Positions 35,775 to 44,560 are shown, counted from the stretch's first letter. The stretch: 64,000 nt of DNA from Parcubacteria group bacterium Gr01-1014_13 (GCA_007376295.1 VMGB01000001.1:372001-436000); one strand, 5' to 3'. Numbers and translations: made by a program. The notes: generated by a model from the sequence alone, not told the origin.

Positions 35775-36563
35775 TTAGGCCTTAACAAACCAAAAACATC
35801 CGCAACCGTAAACTTGTTTCTCCACTAAAGATTTGTCCGCATTGGAGATTAATTTTCCCTCATCGGTTAGTAATGTAAATTCCCGGACTTGGAGATTGGA
35901 AAAGGCATTTACAACCTGGTCGTAAGAAAAAATTCTCTGAGAATTAAACTGGACATTAGGTTTTCCTACTGGTACTACAATTAATAAACTACCTCCTACC
36001 GCCAACACTCTTTGCAATTCTTTCATGGCCTTGATGTCGCCAACAGGGTCTATCGGATCACCATATCTACCCAAGCCGATATGCTCCAGCGTGTGCATGC
36101 AGGAAAGCGATTTAAGGCTGTTGTCTGCAAAAGGCAACTTTAACAAATCAGCGGATTCTGAGGAAAAATTACTCAAAGTTATGTCCGCAGGTCTATAATC
36201 GTAAAATTTTACAGGGATAAAGGCTGAAACTAGCGTACTGAAATTAAGCGTGGAACTAATATCAGTATGAAATTCAGGATTAATTTCCTTAAGCTTTCTG
36301 GCAGCCCAAGCCGGATGATAAGTATAATGACGATCAAAATCTTGCGTACTTGATTTTTCGTGTAAAATAGGATAAAAATTTTTGGCCGACAAAACAAACC
36401 GGTTGTCCCCGACTTTGACCGATGCCTCTTTAAACTGTTTCCAATCTTTTAAGAATCCAATATACCTAAATTTGTTTAATACACGATCTTTCATCCTATT
36501 TGCCATCACCAATAATCCCAAAGGGAAAGTTTTCTTTAGAAATTGTTTAAGTTTTGGATTCAT
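35775..36563 (-). CDS. DUF268-like putative methyltransferase
   Basis: A 262-residue protein I place in the DUF268 group, a methyltransferase-like family found in glycan loci. Characteristic stretches are WAARKLKEINPEFHTDISS, the ADLLKLPFADNSLKSLSCMHTLEHIGLGRYGDPIDPVGD region and GGSLLIVVPVGKPNVQFNSQRIF. A canonical SAM motif I is not obvious, so activity is uncertain. The gene sits between the unassigned 36574 gene and the flippase. Confidence 0.78.
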   Translation of the reverse strand: MNPKLKQFLKKTFPLGLLVMANRMKDRVLNKFRYIGFLKDWKQFKEASVKVGDNRFVLSAKNFYPILHEKSSTQDFDRHYTYHPAWAARKLKEINPEFHTDISSTLNFSTLVSAFIPVKFYDYRPADITLSNFSSESADLLKLPFADNSLKSLSCMHTLEHIGLGRYGDPIDPVGDIKAMKELQRVLAVGGSLLIVVPVGKPNVQFNSQRIFSYDQVVNAFSNLQVREFTLLTDEGKLISNADKSLVEKQVYGCGCFWFVKA

Positions 36564-36573
36564 AGTAGATAAA

Positions 36574-37344
36574 TTAATCTTTAATTATTTCGCTGGAAGA
36601 TGCGCCGATACCCGATACTCCGAGCCTGACCAGCCTGTGTACTTTTTTTCTGGGGATATATTTTGCTAATGTATTTTCGATCGGATACGCTACCATTGTT
36701 AATGGAATCCCTTTAAGAAGGGCGCTCTTCCAGATACTATACGCGGATTTACGAAAACCATACAAACGCGTACAAATATAATCTTCTTTAATATACTGTA
36801 ATACGAACTCTCCTTCTTCCCAATCATGCAAATTAAATTCTTCATTTAAAAAATATCGTCCGCTTATTTTAAAATAAAAATCGGCAGAAAATTTAAACTT
36901 CTTCATCGCGTAGTATAACATCATTATTTCACCCAAACTTTTCTGCTTACTATCACAGGACCAACGCACTAATTTTTTATTTCCCACATAAATGTACTGA
37001 TCAACTTTTTTCTCCAGTTCAAAAGGTAGATTTTCTTGCAGACCGCTTTCCACCAAAATTATTTTTGCGCCCGGTACTCGGCTATATATAGAATCAATCG
37101 TTTGCTGAGTTTGTTTGGCGCGTTCTTCGGGGCTAAAAATAGAGCGCGGTCCATCGTACTGAATTAATTTGCCTTGTTTTGGATAAATTACCGAAGTAAT
37201 AATAAAACAATACTCCACCATTTCTCTACCTGCCGGTTGTTTCTCAAACAAACCGCCGATCATTACTACCAGCTGAAATGGCCATACAAAAAAAATTCTA
37301 TAGACTTGGCGTAATATAAATGATATTAAATTTTTTAATGTCAT
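36574..37344 (-). CDS. Unassigned protein, possibly a WavE-like glycosyltransferase
   Basis: A 256-residue protein with a hydrophobic N-terminal stretch (YRIFFVWPFQLVVMIGGLF). The middle has CFIITSVIYPK, a Rossmann-like strand KIILVESG, and FYFKISGRYFLNEEF, a motif I associate with WavE/capsule-type transferases. I do not recognise the family securely. Tight spacing with SDR and DUF268 genes puts it in the glycan operon. Confidence 0.6.
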   Translation of the reverse strand: MTLKNLISFILRQVYRIFFVWPFQLVVMIGGLFEKQPAGREMVEYCFIITSVIYPKQGKLIQYDGPRSIFSPEERAKQTQQTIDSIYSRVPGAKIILVESGLQENLPFELEKKVDQYIYVGNKKLVRWSCDSKQKSLGEIMMLYYAMKKFKFSADFYFKISGRYFLNEEFNLHDWEEGEFVLQYIKEDYICTRLYGFRKSAYSIWKSALLKGIPLTMVAYPIENTLAKYIPRKKVHRLVRLGVSGIGASSSEIIKD

Positions 37345-37345
37345 A

Positions 37346-38038
37346 TCATTTTTTCAAATTATCCATAAAACCTAAAACATCCTTGGCTTCCGGAAGATCA
37401 TCTTCTGTATTTTCAATGTCTTGATGGTTAACTGCGCCCTCAAATTCCACCTCGACCCCTATATGTTTAGCTACGCTCTCTAAAGTTATGGCATTTTTCC
37501 CTCCTAACTCCACAATACCTTGACGGTCCAAATTTGATGCTAGCCAAGATACGCAAAAAGAGAGCGGGATAAAAGAATAACGGCTTCTCTTATCTACAAA
37601 AACTTTTTTACCCTCCAGCATATCAACCAGTACCCCTTTCTTCATATTGTCGCCATAGAGCGCTCCGAGACGAACAATTAAATTATTGCCAAAATCACAC
37701 AGCTTTTCTGCCGCAGCCTTATGTCTGCCATAAATAGTATCTGTCTGGCAGCGGGCGGAAACGGTGCTTATCTGTACAAACTTTTTAAATTGCCAACCGT
37801 ACAACAGGTCAGCTGTTTTTTTTACTGTTTCCGTAAAATCTTCTTCGGGATGATTATTTGCCCAAAAACGACCGGACGGCATAGCGCAATTTATAATTAT
37901 ATCGAACTTTTGCGCTTGTGTGGCGAGATAATTCTCTTTGGTTACTCCTACAACCGAATACTTTGAAGAATCAAGCAACTCTTTATATAGCGCGCTTCCA
38001 ACATATCCTTTTGAGCCTATGACGGCTATGGAAAGCAT
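37346..38038 (-). CDS. Short NAD-dependent SDR reductase/epimerase
   Basis: A 230-residue compact SDR, shorter than usual for extended SDRs (about 300). It has AVIGSKGYVGSALY, IINCAMPSGRF, VQISTVSARCQTDTIYGRHKAAAE (S...YxxxK) and VRLGALYGDNM. The reduced C-terminal substrate domain resembles RmlD-like 4-ketoreductases. It may do the final reduction of the keto sugar handled by the adjacent cupin and C-methyltransferase genes. Confidence 0.78.
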   Translation of the reverse strand: MLSIAVIGSKGYVGSALYKELLDSSKYSVVGVTKENYLATQAQKFDIIINCAMPSGRFWANNHPEEDFTETVKKTADLLYGWQFKKFVQISTVSARCQTDTIYGRHKAAAEKLCDFGNNLIVRLGALYGDNMKKGVLVDMLEGKKVFVDKRSRYSFIPLSFCVSWLASNLDRQGIVELGGKNAITLESVAKHIGVEVEFEGAVNHQDIENTEDDLPEAKDVLGFMDNLKK

Positions 38039-38040
38039 AA

Positions 38041-38490
38041 TTACTTTATCATTGATTGTTTAAATTTCCCGGGTTCCAACAAAGTCCAGTCGGTTATATT
38101 TTTTTTGAGCTGCTCATGTAGAGGAATTTTAAGACGGTGTGTATCACTTTCGTATTTATCGCCGCCGCGAGGACCATTAACAAAACTTAAGAAAGCACAC
38201 TTTTCAAGGGCAATAAATTCATGGGCTTCTCCTTTGTCCCAAGTTGTAAAATCATTTTGAGAAATGACGGTTTTTTCAATTTTTTTACTACCCTGTTTTC
38301 TGCTATAAGCTACCATTTTACCAAAAAGCATAAAATCTGACTGCTGAGAGAGTTTATGAAAATGATTTCCCCGCACCGCTCCTTTATTTGAATAAATGAT
38401 AACGCAGTGCTCATAAGGCTCCTTAACAAAAACATCCATAATTGACCCGCGCACATCTTTAAAATCTATTTTTCTTTTAACTCGTTTCAT
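38041..38490 (-). CDS. Cupin-fold protein, WxcM-like
   Basis: A 149-residue cupin. IDFKDVRGSIMDVF gives the D-xRG start, AVRGNHFHKLSQQSDF the histidine-containing motif, and WDKGEAHEFIAL the second motif. This matches WxcM/FdtA C-terminal domains and dTDP-4-keto-sugar 3,5-epimerase-like proteins. The gene lies 18 nt after the C-methyltransferase and 2 nt before the short SDR, so it probably epimerises or isomerises the same keto intermediate. Confidence 0.78.
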   Translation of the reverse strand: MKRVKRKIDFKDVRGSIMDVFVKEPYEHCVIIYSNKGAVRGNHFHKLSQQSDFMLFGKMVAYSRKQGSKKIEKTVISQNDFTTWDKGEAHEFIALEKCAFLSFVNGPRGGDKYESDTHRLKIPLHEQLKKNITDWTLLEPGKFKQSMIK

Positions 38491-38508
38491 AAATAAGAAT
38501 TATATTAA

Positions 38509-39717
38509 TTACGATTCTATAACATGAGGAGTAATAAATTGAAGATGGGGAAATTTTGGCGAAATTTTAGCTTTGAGAAAATCAGCGATGTTCCAGGCAA
38601 GAATAAGAGCGTGAGAAACATCCTTATCTATCGTGTCGTCTGAAAAAATTGGTAAATGCGAACCAGGAGTATATTTTCCAATTTTAAGAGGGGAAGCATC
38701 AGTTGCAAAATCTATAAGCGTAGCATCAATGCCACAGTAATTTAAAAGGGTATTGCCCTTGGCCGCTGCGCCAATCGCAACAATTTTTCCGCCGCTCTCC
38801 CGCGCTTTTACCAATTCTTTAAGCAAATTAATTTTGCAATTTTTTACTTCTTCTGCAAACTTTCTCCACTCTGCCTGGTCATACAGGCCAAACTTTTCTT
38901 CCAAAGCAATTTGCTTCGCTACCAATTCACTTTCTTGGCCGTATCCCACAAAAATCCTTATCGATCCGCTCATATAATTATTTTCTTCGAGGTGCGTAAT
39001 CGAGAGTCCAAATTTTTTAAAAAAAGGCACGAGCGGTTTTATAGCGATATAAGATACGTGTTCTAAATAAATAACATCAAAGTGTTTTTTTCTTATGATT
39101 TCCAAAAAATATGGCAACTCAATTATAAAACTACCCTCTTTGTCCAAAATGGAAATAACGTTTTCCATAAATTCATCAAGGGGAGAAATATGATTAAAGG
39201 CATTGGTAATGGTGATAACCTTCGCCTTCCCTCTTTTTAATATTTTTTCGGCCGAAGAAGCGTTAAAAAAATCATTTATTGTTGGAATACCATTTTTTTC
39301 GGCCAGCGCGGCAATATTGTGTGAAGGGTCGACCCCCTGAACTTCTGCTCCGAGATCTTTAAACGCGCCCAGAAGCGTTCCGATATTACTGCCTATATCA
39401 ACCACCAAATCACCATTTTTTACACCAGCTCTTTTTACTACTTCTTGAGCCATCTCCTGGAAGTGTTGTATTGAAATTTTAGAATTACCAGAATCATAAC
39501 TATAATCGTTTTCTTGATAGCGGACTTCGGCGGGCACAACAAAACTATTCATCCCGTGTCCACAGTCTTGGCAAAGAAGTACACAAAGAGGGTATCGTCT
39601 CTCCGGTTCGTCTAGTTGACTTTCTTTCAAAAAAAAGTCCGCCAAAGGGTGAAATCCTAAATCAAGGACTTTGGTTAGATTTTTTGAAGCACATAAATGG
39701 CATTGCGAAACTTTCAT
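38509..39717 (-). CDS. NDP-sugar C-methyltransferase
   Basis: A 402-residue TylC3/TcaB9-family enzyme: N-terminal zinc site (CHLCASKN and CQDCGHGM), SAM motif VVDIGSNIGTLLGAF, central VIYLEHVSYIAIKPL carrying the catalytic His/Glu region, SGSIRIFVGYG, and the C-terminal Methyltransf_14 domain with AIGAAAKGNTLLNYC and TDASPLKIGKYTPGSHLPI. These enzymes add a methyl branch next to a keto group of NDP-deoxy sugars. With gmd upstream, a GDP-linked branched 6-deoxysugar is possible. Paralogue of the first half of the 763-residue fusion at 21878. Confidence 0.88.
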   Translation of the reverse strand: MKVSQCHLCASKNLTKVLDLGFHPLADFFLKESQLDEPERRYPLCVLLCQDCGHGMNSFVVPAEVRYQENDYSYDSGNSKISIQHFQEMAQEVVKRAGVKNGDLVVDIGSNIGTLLGAFKDLGAEVQGVDPSHNIAALAEKNGIPTINDFFNASSAEKILKRGKAKVITITNAFNHISPLDEFMENVISILDKEGSFIIELPYFLEIIRKKHFDVIYLEHVSYIAIKPLVPFFKKFGLSITHLEENNYMSGSIRIFVGYGQESELVAKQIALEEKFGLYDQAEWRKFAEEVKNCKINLLKELVKARESGGKIVAIGAAAKGNTLLNYCGIDATLIDFATDASPLKIGKYTPGSHLPIFSDDTIDKDVSHALILAWNIADFLKAKISPKFPHLQFITPHVIES

Positions 39718-39722
39718 AAGAT

Positions 39723-40112
39723 CTATAAAAATATTTTATCATCTACATATGGCCCGTCCTTGAAGGCATAAATCAAAGCGTTCTTTGTTATTTTTATTTC
39801 ATGCGCTCCATCTACTATCAACAAACACTGGCCAGATGAAACATTCTTTTTGGCGATAATTTTTCCTTTCCTGTCAAAAATACTAGCTTCTATAGCGCCT
39901 TTCATAACCACAATTGCTTCCTGGGGCTGTTTGGTAACTTTACGAATTTTTTTATGCACATGCTTTACCACAACATGGCCTTGCTTTCGCTTCATTAAAA
40001 GCAACTGCAGGGGCCACGAAGGGTCAGTTATTGGAAATGTGCCTTCTTTTGCGGAAGAAAGGTCAATAACCAGGGCAAATATTTTGTTTCCTGACTTAAT
40101 TTTAGTTACCAT
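39723..40112 (-). CDS. Small cupin-like protein, unknown function
   Basis: A 129-residue protein that looks like one cupin barrel: VVVKHVHKKIRK in the histidine motif position, AIVVMKGAIEASIFD, and GQCLLIVDGAHEIKI as the second motif. This is the WbuC/cupin-metalloprotein pattern seen in O-antigen operons. It lies between gmd (stop and start adjacent) and the C-methyltransferase. Exact reaction unknown. Confidence 0.65.
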   Translation of the reverse strand: MVTKIKSGNKIFALVIDLSSAKEGTFPITDPSWPLQLLLMKRKQGHVVVKHVHKKIRKVTKQPQEAIVVMKGAIEASIFDRKGKIIAKKNVSSGQCLLIVDGAHEIKITKNALIYAFKDGPYVDDKIFL

Positions 40113-41087
40113 TTAGGTGTTATCATTAAAATGTTCTAAATCATAATCCATCATGGCGTGTACTATTTCATTGAATTTCATTTTTGGCTCCCATCCCAGT
40201 TTTTTTATTTTTGAAGGGTCACCAAGAAGCAAAGGGACTTCATTCGGTCTTTTATACTTGTCATCTATCTTTACATAATCTTCGGAGTTAAGGCCTACAT
40301 AGGAAAAAGCTTCTTCAACAAACTCTTTTATGGTATGAGTTTCTCCTGTTGCAACTACGAACACATCCGGTTTCTCCTGTTGCATTATAAGATATATAGC
40401 TTCCACAAATTCCGGAGACCAACCCCAATCGCGTTTAGCATCCAGATTTCCTAATACCAAAGAATCCTGCGTGCCATTTTTAATTCGCGCCACTGCTTTA
40501 GTGATTTTTTTGGTCACGAACGTGCCGCCTCTTCTTGGACTCTCATGATTAAATAATATGCCGGTAGTAGCGAATAATCCGTAACCATCACGATACTGTC
40601 TGGTTAGATGGTAGGCGGCTAGTTTTGCTACTCCATACGGACTCTGGGGCATCATGGGGGTATTTTCATTGTATGGGGCAGGCACTCCGGGCACACCAAA
40701 CATTTCCGAGCTTGATGCCTGATAAAACTTTGTTTGAGGAGAAAATTTTCTAATTGCTTCAAGGACGTTTAAAACACCGACTGCATTTGTTTGAAGCGTA
40801 TACTCTGGAACTTCAAATGACACTTTTACTTGAGACATTGCTCCAATATTATAGAACTCATCCGGCTTGATATCTGAAATTAGTCCGGCCGTAGCAAGAG
40901 CATCTGTAAGATCGCCATAATGTATATGAATGTTTGGATTGGAGGTAATAAGATGATCGATTCTGCCTGATGCAAAAGAAGAGATGCGGCGCATTATTCC
41001 GTGCACTTCATATCCCTTTGAAAGAAGTAATTCCGCCAAGTACGAACCATCCTGTCCCGTAATTCCGCTAATAATCGCTTTTTTCAT
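40113..41087 (-). CDS. gmd: GDP-mannose 4,6-dehydratase
   Basis: A 324-residue extended SDR with unmistakable Gmd features: AIISGITGQDGSYLAELLLSKGYEVHGIMRR start, YNIGAMSQVKVSFE, QASSSEMFG, SPYGVAKLAAYH (YxxxK), LFNHESPRRGGTFVTKKI, and LGNLDAKRDWGWSPE. It converts GDP-mannose to GDP-4-keto-6-deoxymannose. The following genes (cupin, C-methyltransferase, cupin, SDR) could turn this into a branched 6-deoxyhexose. A promoter sits just upstream. Confidence 0.95.
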   Translation of the reverse strand: MKKAIISGITGQDGSYLAELLLSKGYEVHGIMRRISSFASGRIDHLITSNPNIHIHYGDLTDALATAGLISDIKPDEFYNIGAMSQVKVSFEVPEYTLQTNAVGVLNVLEAIRKFSPQTKFYQASSSEMFGVPGVPAPYNENTPMMPQSPYGVAKLAAYHLTRQYRDGYGLFATTGILFNHESPRRGGTFVTKKITKAVARIKNGTQDSLVLGNLDAKRDWGWSPEFVEAIYLIMQQEKPDVFVVATGETHTIKEFVEEAFSYVGLNSEDYVKIDDKYKRPNEVPLLLGDPSKIKKLGWEPKMKFNEIVHAMMDYDLEHFNDNT

Positions 41088-41137
41088 ATTGTTTTACTAT
41101 TGAAAATGAGGTGAATAAAATATTTAACTTGAAGCAT

Positions 41138-41165
41138 ATTATAGCATTACTTCTTAAAAAGTAAA
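41138..41165 (-). promoter_or_regulatory. Promoter for the gmd operon
   Basis: Minus strand TTTACT (41160-41165), 16-base spacer, TATAAT (41138-41143), 50 nt before the gmd start and overlapping the end of the preceding membrane protein gene. Confidence 0.6.
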
Positions 41166-42691
41166 GCATCGCCACTAGCAGTGTTTGGCTTATCAATATT
41201 GAACCTGGCTTTTCTTAATTTAAGGAGATTATACACTGGATAAGCGAAAATTGACAAAACTATATAATAATAAAACCATAGCTTGGGGGAAATATCTCCC
41301 CCCTTGGTAATTTGATAGTAGGCTATCCACATAAAATAGAAGAACAACGGCGATAAGGTAACCCAGGCCGTTATCCTTTTTAAATACTCATTTCCGCTTT
41401 TTATATAAGCGATCATTCCCAGCGGCAAAAGCCAAATCATATACCATGGCCAGATAGCCTTTTGCCAAAAAATTATATACACCACCATACTGATAAACAA
41501 AGCTACCAGAAAATCCGACTCGCTTAACGTATCTCTCTTCAAAATAACCAAAACCGCTTTTTTTATAAACGGATACATCAAATACAGTATTAGCCCCAAC
41601 AATCCGAATTGCACAAACCTGGTTAAATACCAATGAAAATTTGCGCCTGCCACAAACTTAAACAGCGGCTCCAAACTATAATACAACGTGGCAAAAACGC
41701 TCATCACCGCCCATTTTGACAATTTGGCTATTGTTTCGAAAACAGCAAACCCCTGCCAAAATTTTGCCCAAACTAAAACAGTTATTGCAACAGAAATTAT
41801 AGCCCCCAACAATTGTCCACCAAGCATTTTTTTCCAATTCTGCCAATTTACTTCCTGCCACCATTTTAATACAAACCAGGGTATAAAAAATATCGGTATA
41901 AATTTGATCCAAATACCAACAACAAGACAAGGCAATACCAACCACCAAGTTTTACGTTTTGTTAAAATTAATGCCAACATAATAAACACCAGCCAAATAC
42001 TATCGAAATGTCCGTGTACAACCCACTCAAATAAGGCTGCGGGTTGTAAAAACCACAATAACCAAAAATTACTCTTCTGCGAATTTTCATCTGATAAATC
42101 CAAAAACTTGTAAACCAGCCAACCGCATAATGCAAAAAATAGAGCGACTATAAATTTCCACAAAACAATAAAAGCAATTACATTGTCACGGCTTAAATCG
42201 TAAACGGCTCCAAAAACATGCGCCATTATCGGACCATATGGAAACCTATCCATTACTTTAAAAGCCGGTTCCATAAAATGGTTTTCTCTGGGCCAATCCT
42301 GGGTAAATACATTCACCGTTCCTTGGCTAATGGATTTGCCTGCCCAAAAATAAAAGACTACATCGCCGGATCCAAATGGCACCACAAGCGTGGCTAGAAA
42401 AATAAAAAGTGCAACGATACCCAAAATTTGTTTCTTTGATTTTGGTTTTTCACCCTCTTTAAACATTTTCCAGAGAAAAAATCCCGAAGAAACCAAACAA
42501 GCAAGAATTATAAACAATGAGATAATTAAAATTAATTTCGAGACTGTATTTAACTGTGAAGCGCAAAAAAGCCAGCCTTGCCCAAAGTAACACTTTTCCG
42601 CTAATACTTTAGGGTACATTGATAGGGAAAATGCGGCCAACATGCCCCACCCTATAAGACCAAGGATTATCGTCTTTTTAAAATTGGACAT
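41147..42691 (-). CDS. Multi-spanning GT-C mannosyltransferase-like protein (GT87/PIG-M-like)
   Basis: A 514-residue protein with about eleven to thirteen membrane segments. A basic MFKEGEKPKSKKQ loop follows the second span. The loop after VPFGSGDVVFYFWAGKSISQGTVNVFTQD carries an aspartate in the usual GT-C catalytic place, and later HGHFDSIWLVF and GIWIKFIPIFFIPW recall GT87/PIG-M-type mannosyltransferases. It would use a polyprenyl-phosphate sugar on the outer face of the membrane. It lies 8 nt after rfbH. Confidence 0.75.
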   Translation of the reverse strand: MSNFKKTIILGLIGWGMLAAFSLSMYPKVLAEKCYFGQGWLFCASQLNTVSKLILIISLFIILACLVSSGFFLWKMFKEGEKPKSKKQILGIVALFIFLATLVVPFGSGDVVFYFWAGKSISQGTVNVFTQDWPRENHFMEPAFKVMDRFPYGPIMAHVFGAVYDLSRDNVIAFIVLWKFIVALFFALCGWLVYKFLDLSDENSQKSNFWLLWFLQPAALFEWVVHGHFDSIWLVFIMLALILTKRKTWWLVLPCLVVGIWIKFIPIFFIPWFVLKWWQEVNWQNWKKMLGGQLLGAIISVAITVLVWAKFWQGFAVFETIAKLSKWAVMSVFATLYYSLEPLFKFVAGANFHWYLTRFVQFGLLGLILYLMYPFIKKAVLVILKRDTLSESDFLVALFISMVVYIIFWQKAIWPWYMIWLLPLGMIAYIKSGNEYLKRITAWVTLSPLFFYFMWIAYYQITKGGDISPKLWFYYYIVLSIFAYPVYNLLKLRKARFNIDKPNTASGDALLFKK

Positions 42692-42698
42692 ACTTTAC

Positions 42699-44000
42699 TT
42701 AATACTGACTAACGAATTCTTCAAAACAAGTGACCATATACTCCATCATTTCAGTGGTGAGTCCAGGGAAAACCCCGACCCAAAAAGTATTATTCATCAC
42801 CAAATCGGCATTCTTTAAATCCCCCACCGCTCGATGTTCTATTTTATTTTCTATAAAATATGGCTGCTTCACAATATTGCCGGCAAACAAATAACGTGTG
42901 GCAATTTGCTTATCATTCAAAAAATGGACGAGGGTATCGCGATCAAACGGCGCGTCTTCTTTTATTGTTAACAAAAATCCAAACCAGCTTGGTTCGGCAT
43001 TATCAAGCCATTTGGGCAAAATAAAATAATCTTCAAATTTCTTTAGGCCTTTGTATAAAATATCAAAGTTTTCTCGGCGCTTGGCCACAAAACTCTCCAA
43101 CTTTTCTAGTTGCGCCACTCCCAATGCAGCCTGCATGTCGGTAACCTTTAAATTGTAGCCGGTTTCGGAATAAATATATTTGTGATCATAACCATATGGC
43201 AAATTTCCCAGCTGCCAACCAAACCTCATACCGCAAGTGTTGTCGCAGCCTGGTTTACAATAACAATCTCTGCCCCAATCACGAAATGAACGAATAATTT
43301 TTGCCAAAATAGCATCGTTAGTAAACAACATGCCGCCTTCGCCCAAAGTAATATGATGAGCCGGATAAAAACTGCAGGTGGCAATATGGCCAAATGTTCC
43401 TGTGTGTTTGCCGTTATAAATTGAACCCAAAGCATCGCAGTTATCTTCTATCAACCAAAGATCGTGTTCTTTGCAAATAGCGGCAATTGCATCCAAATCA
43501 AATGGGTTACCCAAAGTGTGTGCTAAAAATATGGCTTTGGTTTTTGGAGTTACCGCCTTTCTAATTTCTTCGACATTGGCATTGTAGTAACCTAAATCAA
43601 CATCTACCAAAACCGGTATTAATCTGTTTTGAATAATTGGATTTACGGTGGTAGGAAAACTCGTGGCCACAGTGATTACTTCGTCGCCCGGATTTAATCG
43701 TTTAGCGCCCAGTTTTGCCGAAGTAAGAGCTGAGATGGCCAACAAGTTTGCTGATGATCCGGAGTTTACCAAAATCGCTTGCTTGGCTCCCAACCAATAT
43801 GCAAGTTTACTTTCAAATTCTTCAGTAAAATGACCTTCTGTCCACCAACCTTCGAGCACTGCTTCTACCGCATTGATCATTTCTTTTTCATCAAAAACTT
43901 TGCCAGTTATGGGAACTGGCGAATCTCCGGGAATAAATGATTTTGGAGGGAATCTTTTATTGTATTCAGCCTGAATTTGATCTTTTAGATAATCTTCCAT
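42699..44000 (-). CDS. rfbH: CDP-6-deoxy-L-threo-D-glycero-4-hexulose 3-dehydrase (RfbH/E1)
   Basis: A 433-residue DegT-fold enzyme. The PLP lysine is replaced by histidine in FYPAHHITLGEGG (His216), the mark of 3-dehydrases. Cysteines 188, 246, 248 and 256 fit the C-x57-C-x-C-x7-C 2Fe-2S pattern of E1 exactly, within RDCYCKPGCDNTCG. Together this separates it from ordinary sugar aminotransferases and from ColD. It removes the 3-hydroxyl from CDP-4-keto-6-deoxyglucose using PMP and electrons from a reductase (E3) not seen here. Its partners rfbF and rfbG lie about 9 kb upstream in the transcription direction, across the NUDIX cassette. Confidence 0.93.
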   Translation of the reverse strand: MEDYLKDQIQAEYNKRFPPKSFIPGDSPVPITGKVFDEKEMINAVEAVLEGWWTEGHFTEEFESKLAYWLGAKQAILVNSGSSANLLAISALTSAKLGAKRLNPGDEVITVATSFPTTVNPIIQNRLIPVLVDVDLGYYNANVEEIRKAVTPKTKAIFLAHTLGNPFDLDAIAAICKEHDLWLIEDNCDALGSIYNGKHTGTFGHIATCSFYPAHHITLGEGGMLFTNDAILAKIIRSFRDWGRDCYCKPGCDNTCGMRFGWQLGNLPYGYDHKYIYSETGYNLKVTDMQAALGVAQLEKLESFVAKRRENFDILYKGLKKFEDYFILPKWLDNAEPSWFGFLLTIKEDAPFDRDTLVHFLNDKQIATRYLFAGNIVKQPYFIENKIEHRAVGDLKNADLVMNNTFWVGVFPGLTTEMMEYMVTCFEEFVSQY

Positions 44001-44008
44001 AGTGCTTT

Positions 44009-44560
44009 TTACTTTTTAAATACTTTTACCGCAGCTGGGATAACATATTTACGATGATGTGGAATTGTATTTTTTGGCAAATGCTTTACATCCCACCAAC
44101 GTCCTTCAGAATTTGGAACACCCTTGCATTTTATTAAATACACCATTGATAAAAACCAACCGCGCGGATCGGGAATAAAAATTGAATCATGACATTTAAA
44201 ATCACTAGTAATGGTTGTTTTAAACTCTCTTGAACTTAACCGATGAGCCACGTCCTTTGGCTGTTCATTCGGACGAAAGACAGCTCCTGGTATATGCCAC
44301 TGACCGGAGAAAGATTCGTGGACTCCACGTTTTAGCATAAAAACTTCTATGGCCCCGGTTTTTTTATTTTTCCGCAAACAAACAGCTTCAAAAGCCACAC
44401 TTACAGACAGTCTGGCAATAGCTTCAAAAAGTCTGCTGCCCAAAGGTTTTTGCCCATTTTGAGATGTAAAAAAACTCTTATCATGCTGACCTTTTCCTTG
44501 CCAGGCATCTTCCACCAAGTCTTCAAATGAGGTAATAATTTCTTCTGAAGTTAATTGCAT
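44009..44560 (-). CDS. NUDIX-like protein, paralogue A (degenerate metal site)
   Basis: A 183-residue protein homologous to the next two genes. Shared landmarks are LFEAIARLSVSVAFEAVCLR, GQWHIPGAVFRPNEQPKDVAHRL, the RGWFLSMVYLIKC strand, DVKHLPKNTIPHH and the IPAAVKVF end. In the NUDIX-box position the paralogues have RLEEEF or RLEEDF, whereas this one has RLSSREF, so two metal-binding glutamates are missing and hydrolase activity is doubtful. It lies 9 nt upstream of rfbH and is more AT-rich than its sisters, without a clear Shine-Dalgarno. Confidence 0.78.
   Translation of the reverse strand: MQLTSEEIITSFEDLVEDAWQGKGQHDKSFFTSQNGQKPLGSRLFEAIARLSVSVAFEAVCLRKNKKTGAIEVFMLKRGVHESFSGQWHIPGAVFRPNEQPKDVAHRLSSREFKTTITSDFKCHDSIFIPDPRGWFLSMVYLIKCKGVPNSEGRWWDVKHLPKNTIPHHRKYVIPAAVKVFKK

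Noticed and set aside
35756..35788. TTG start extending the flippase gene
   Set aside because: The extension overlaps the end of the upstream gene and lacks a ribosome site; the ATG at 35755 has GGAG at good spacing.
41688..42113. 141-codon plus-strand frame inside the GT-C gene
   Set aside because: Antisense shadow of hydrophobic codons; composition is low-complexity and no start signal or domain is present.
42699..44000. Reading the DegT-fold protein as a sugar aminotransferase
   Set aside because: The PLP lysine is replaced by histidine and the four Fe-S cysteines of E1/RfbH are present at exact spacing.
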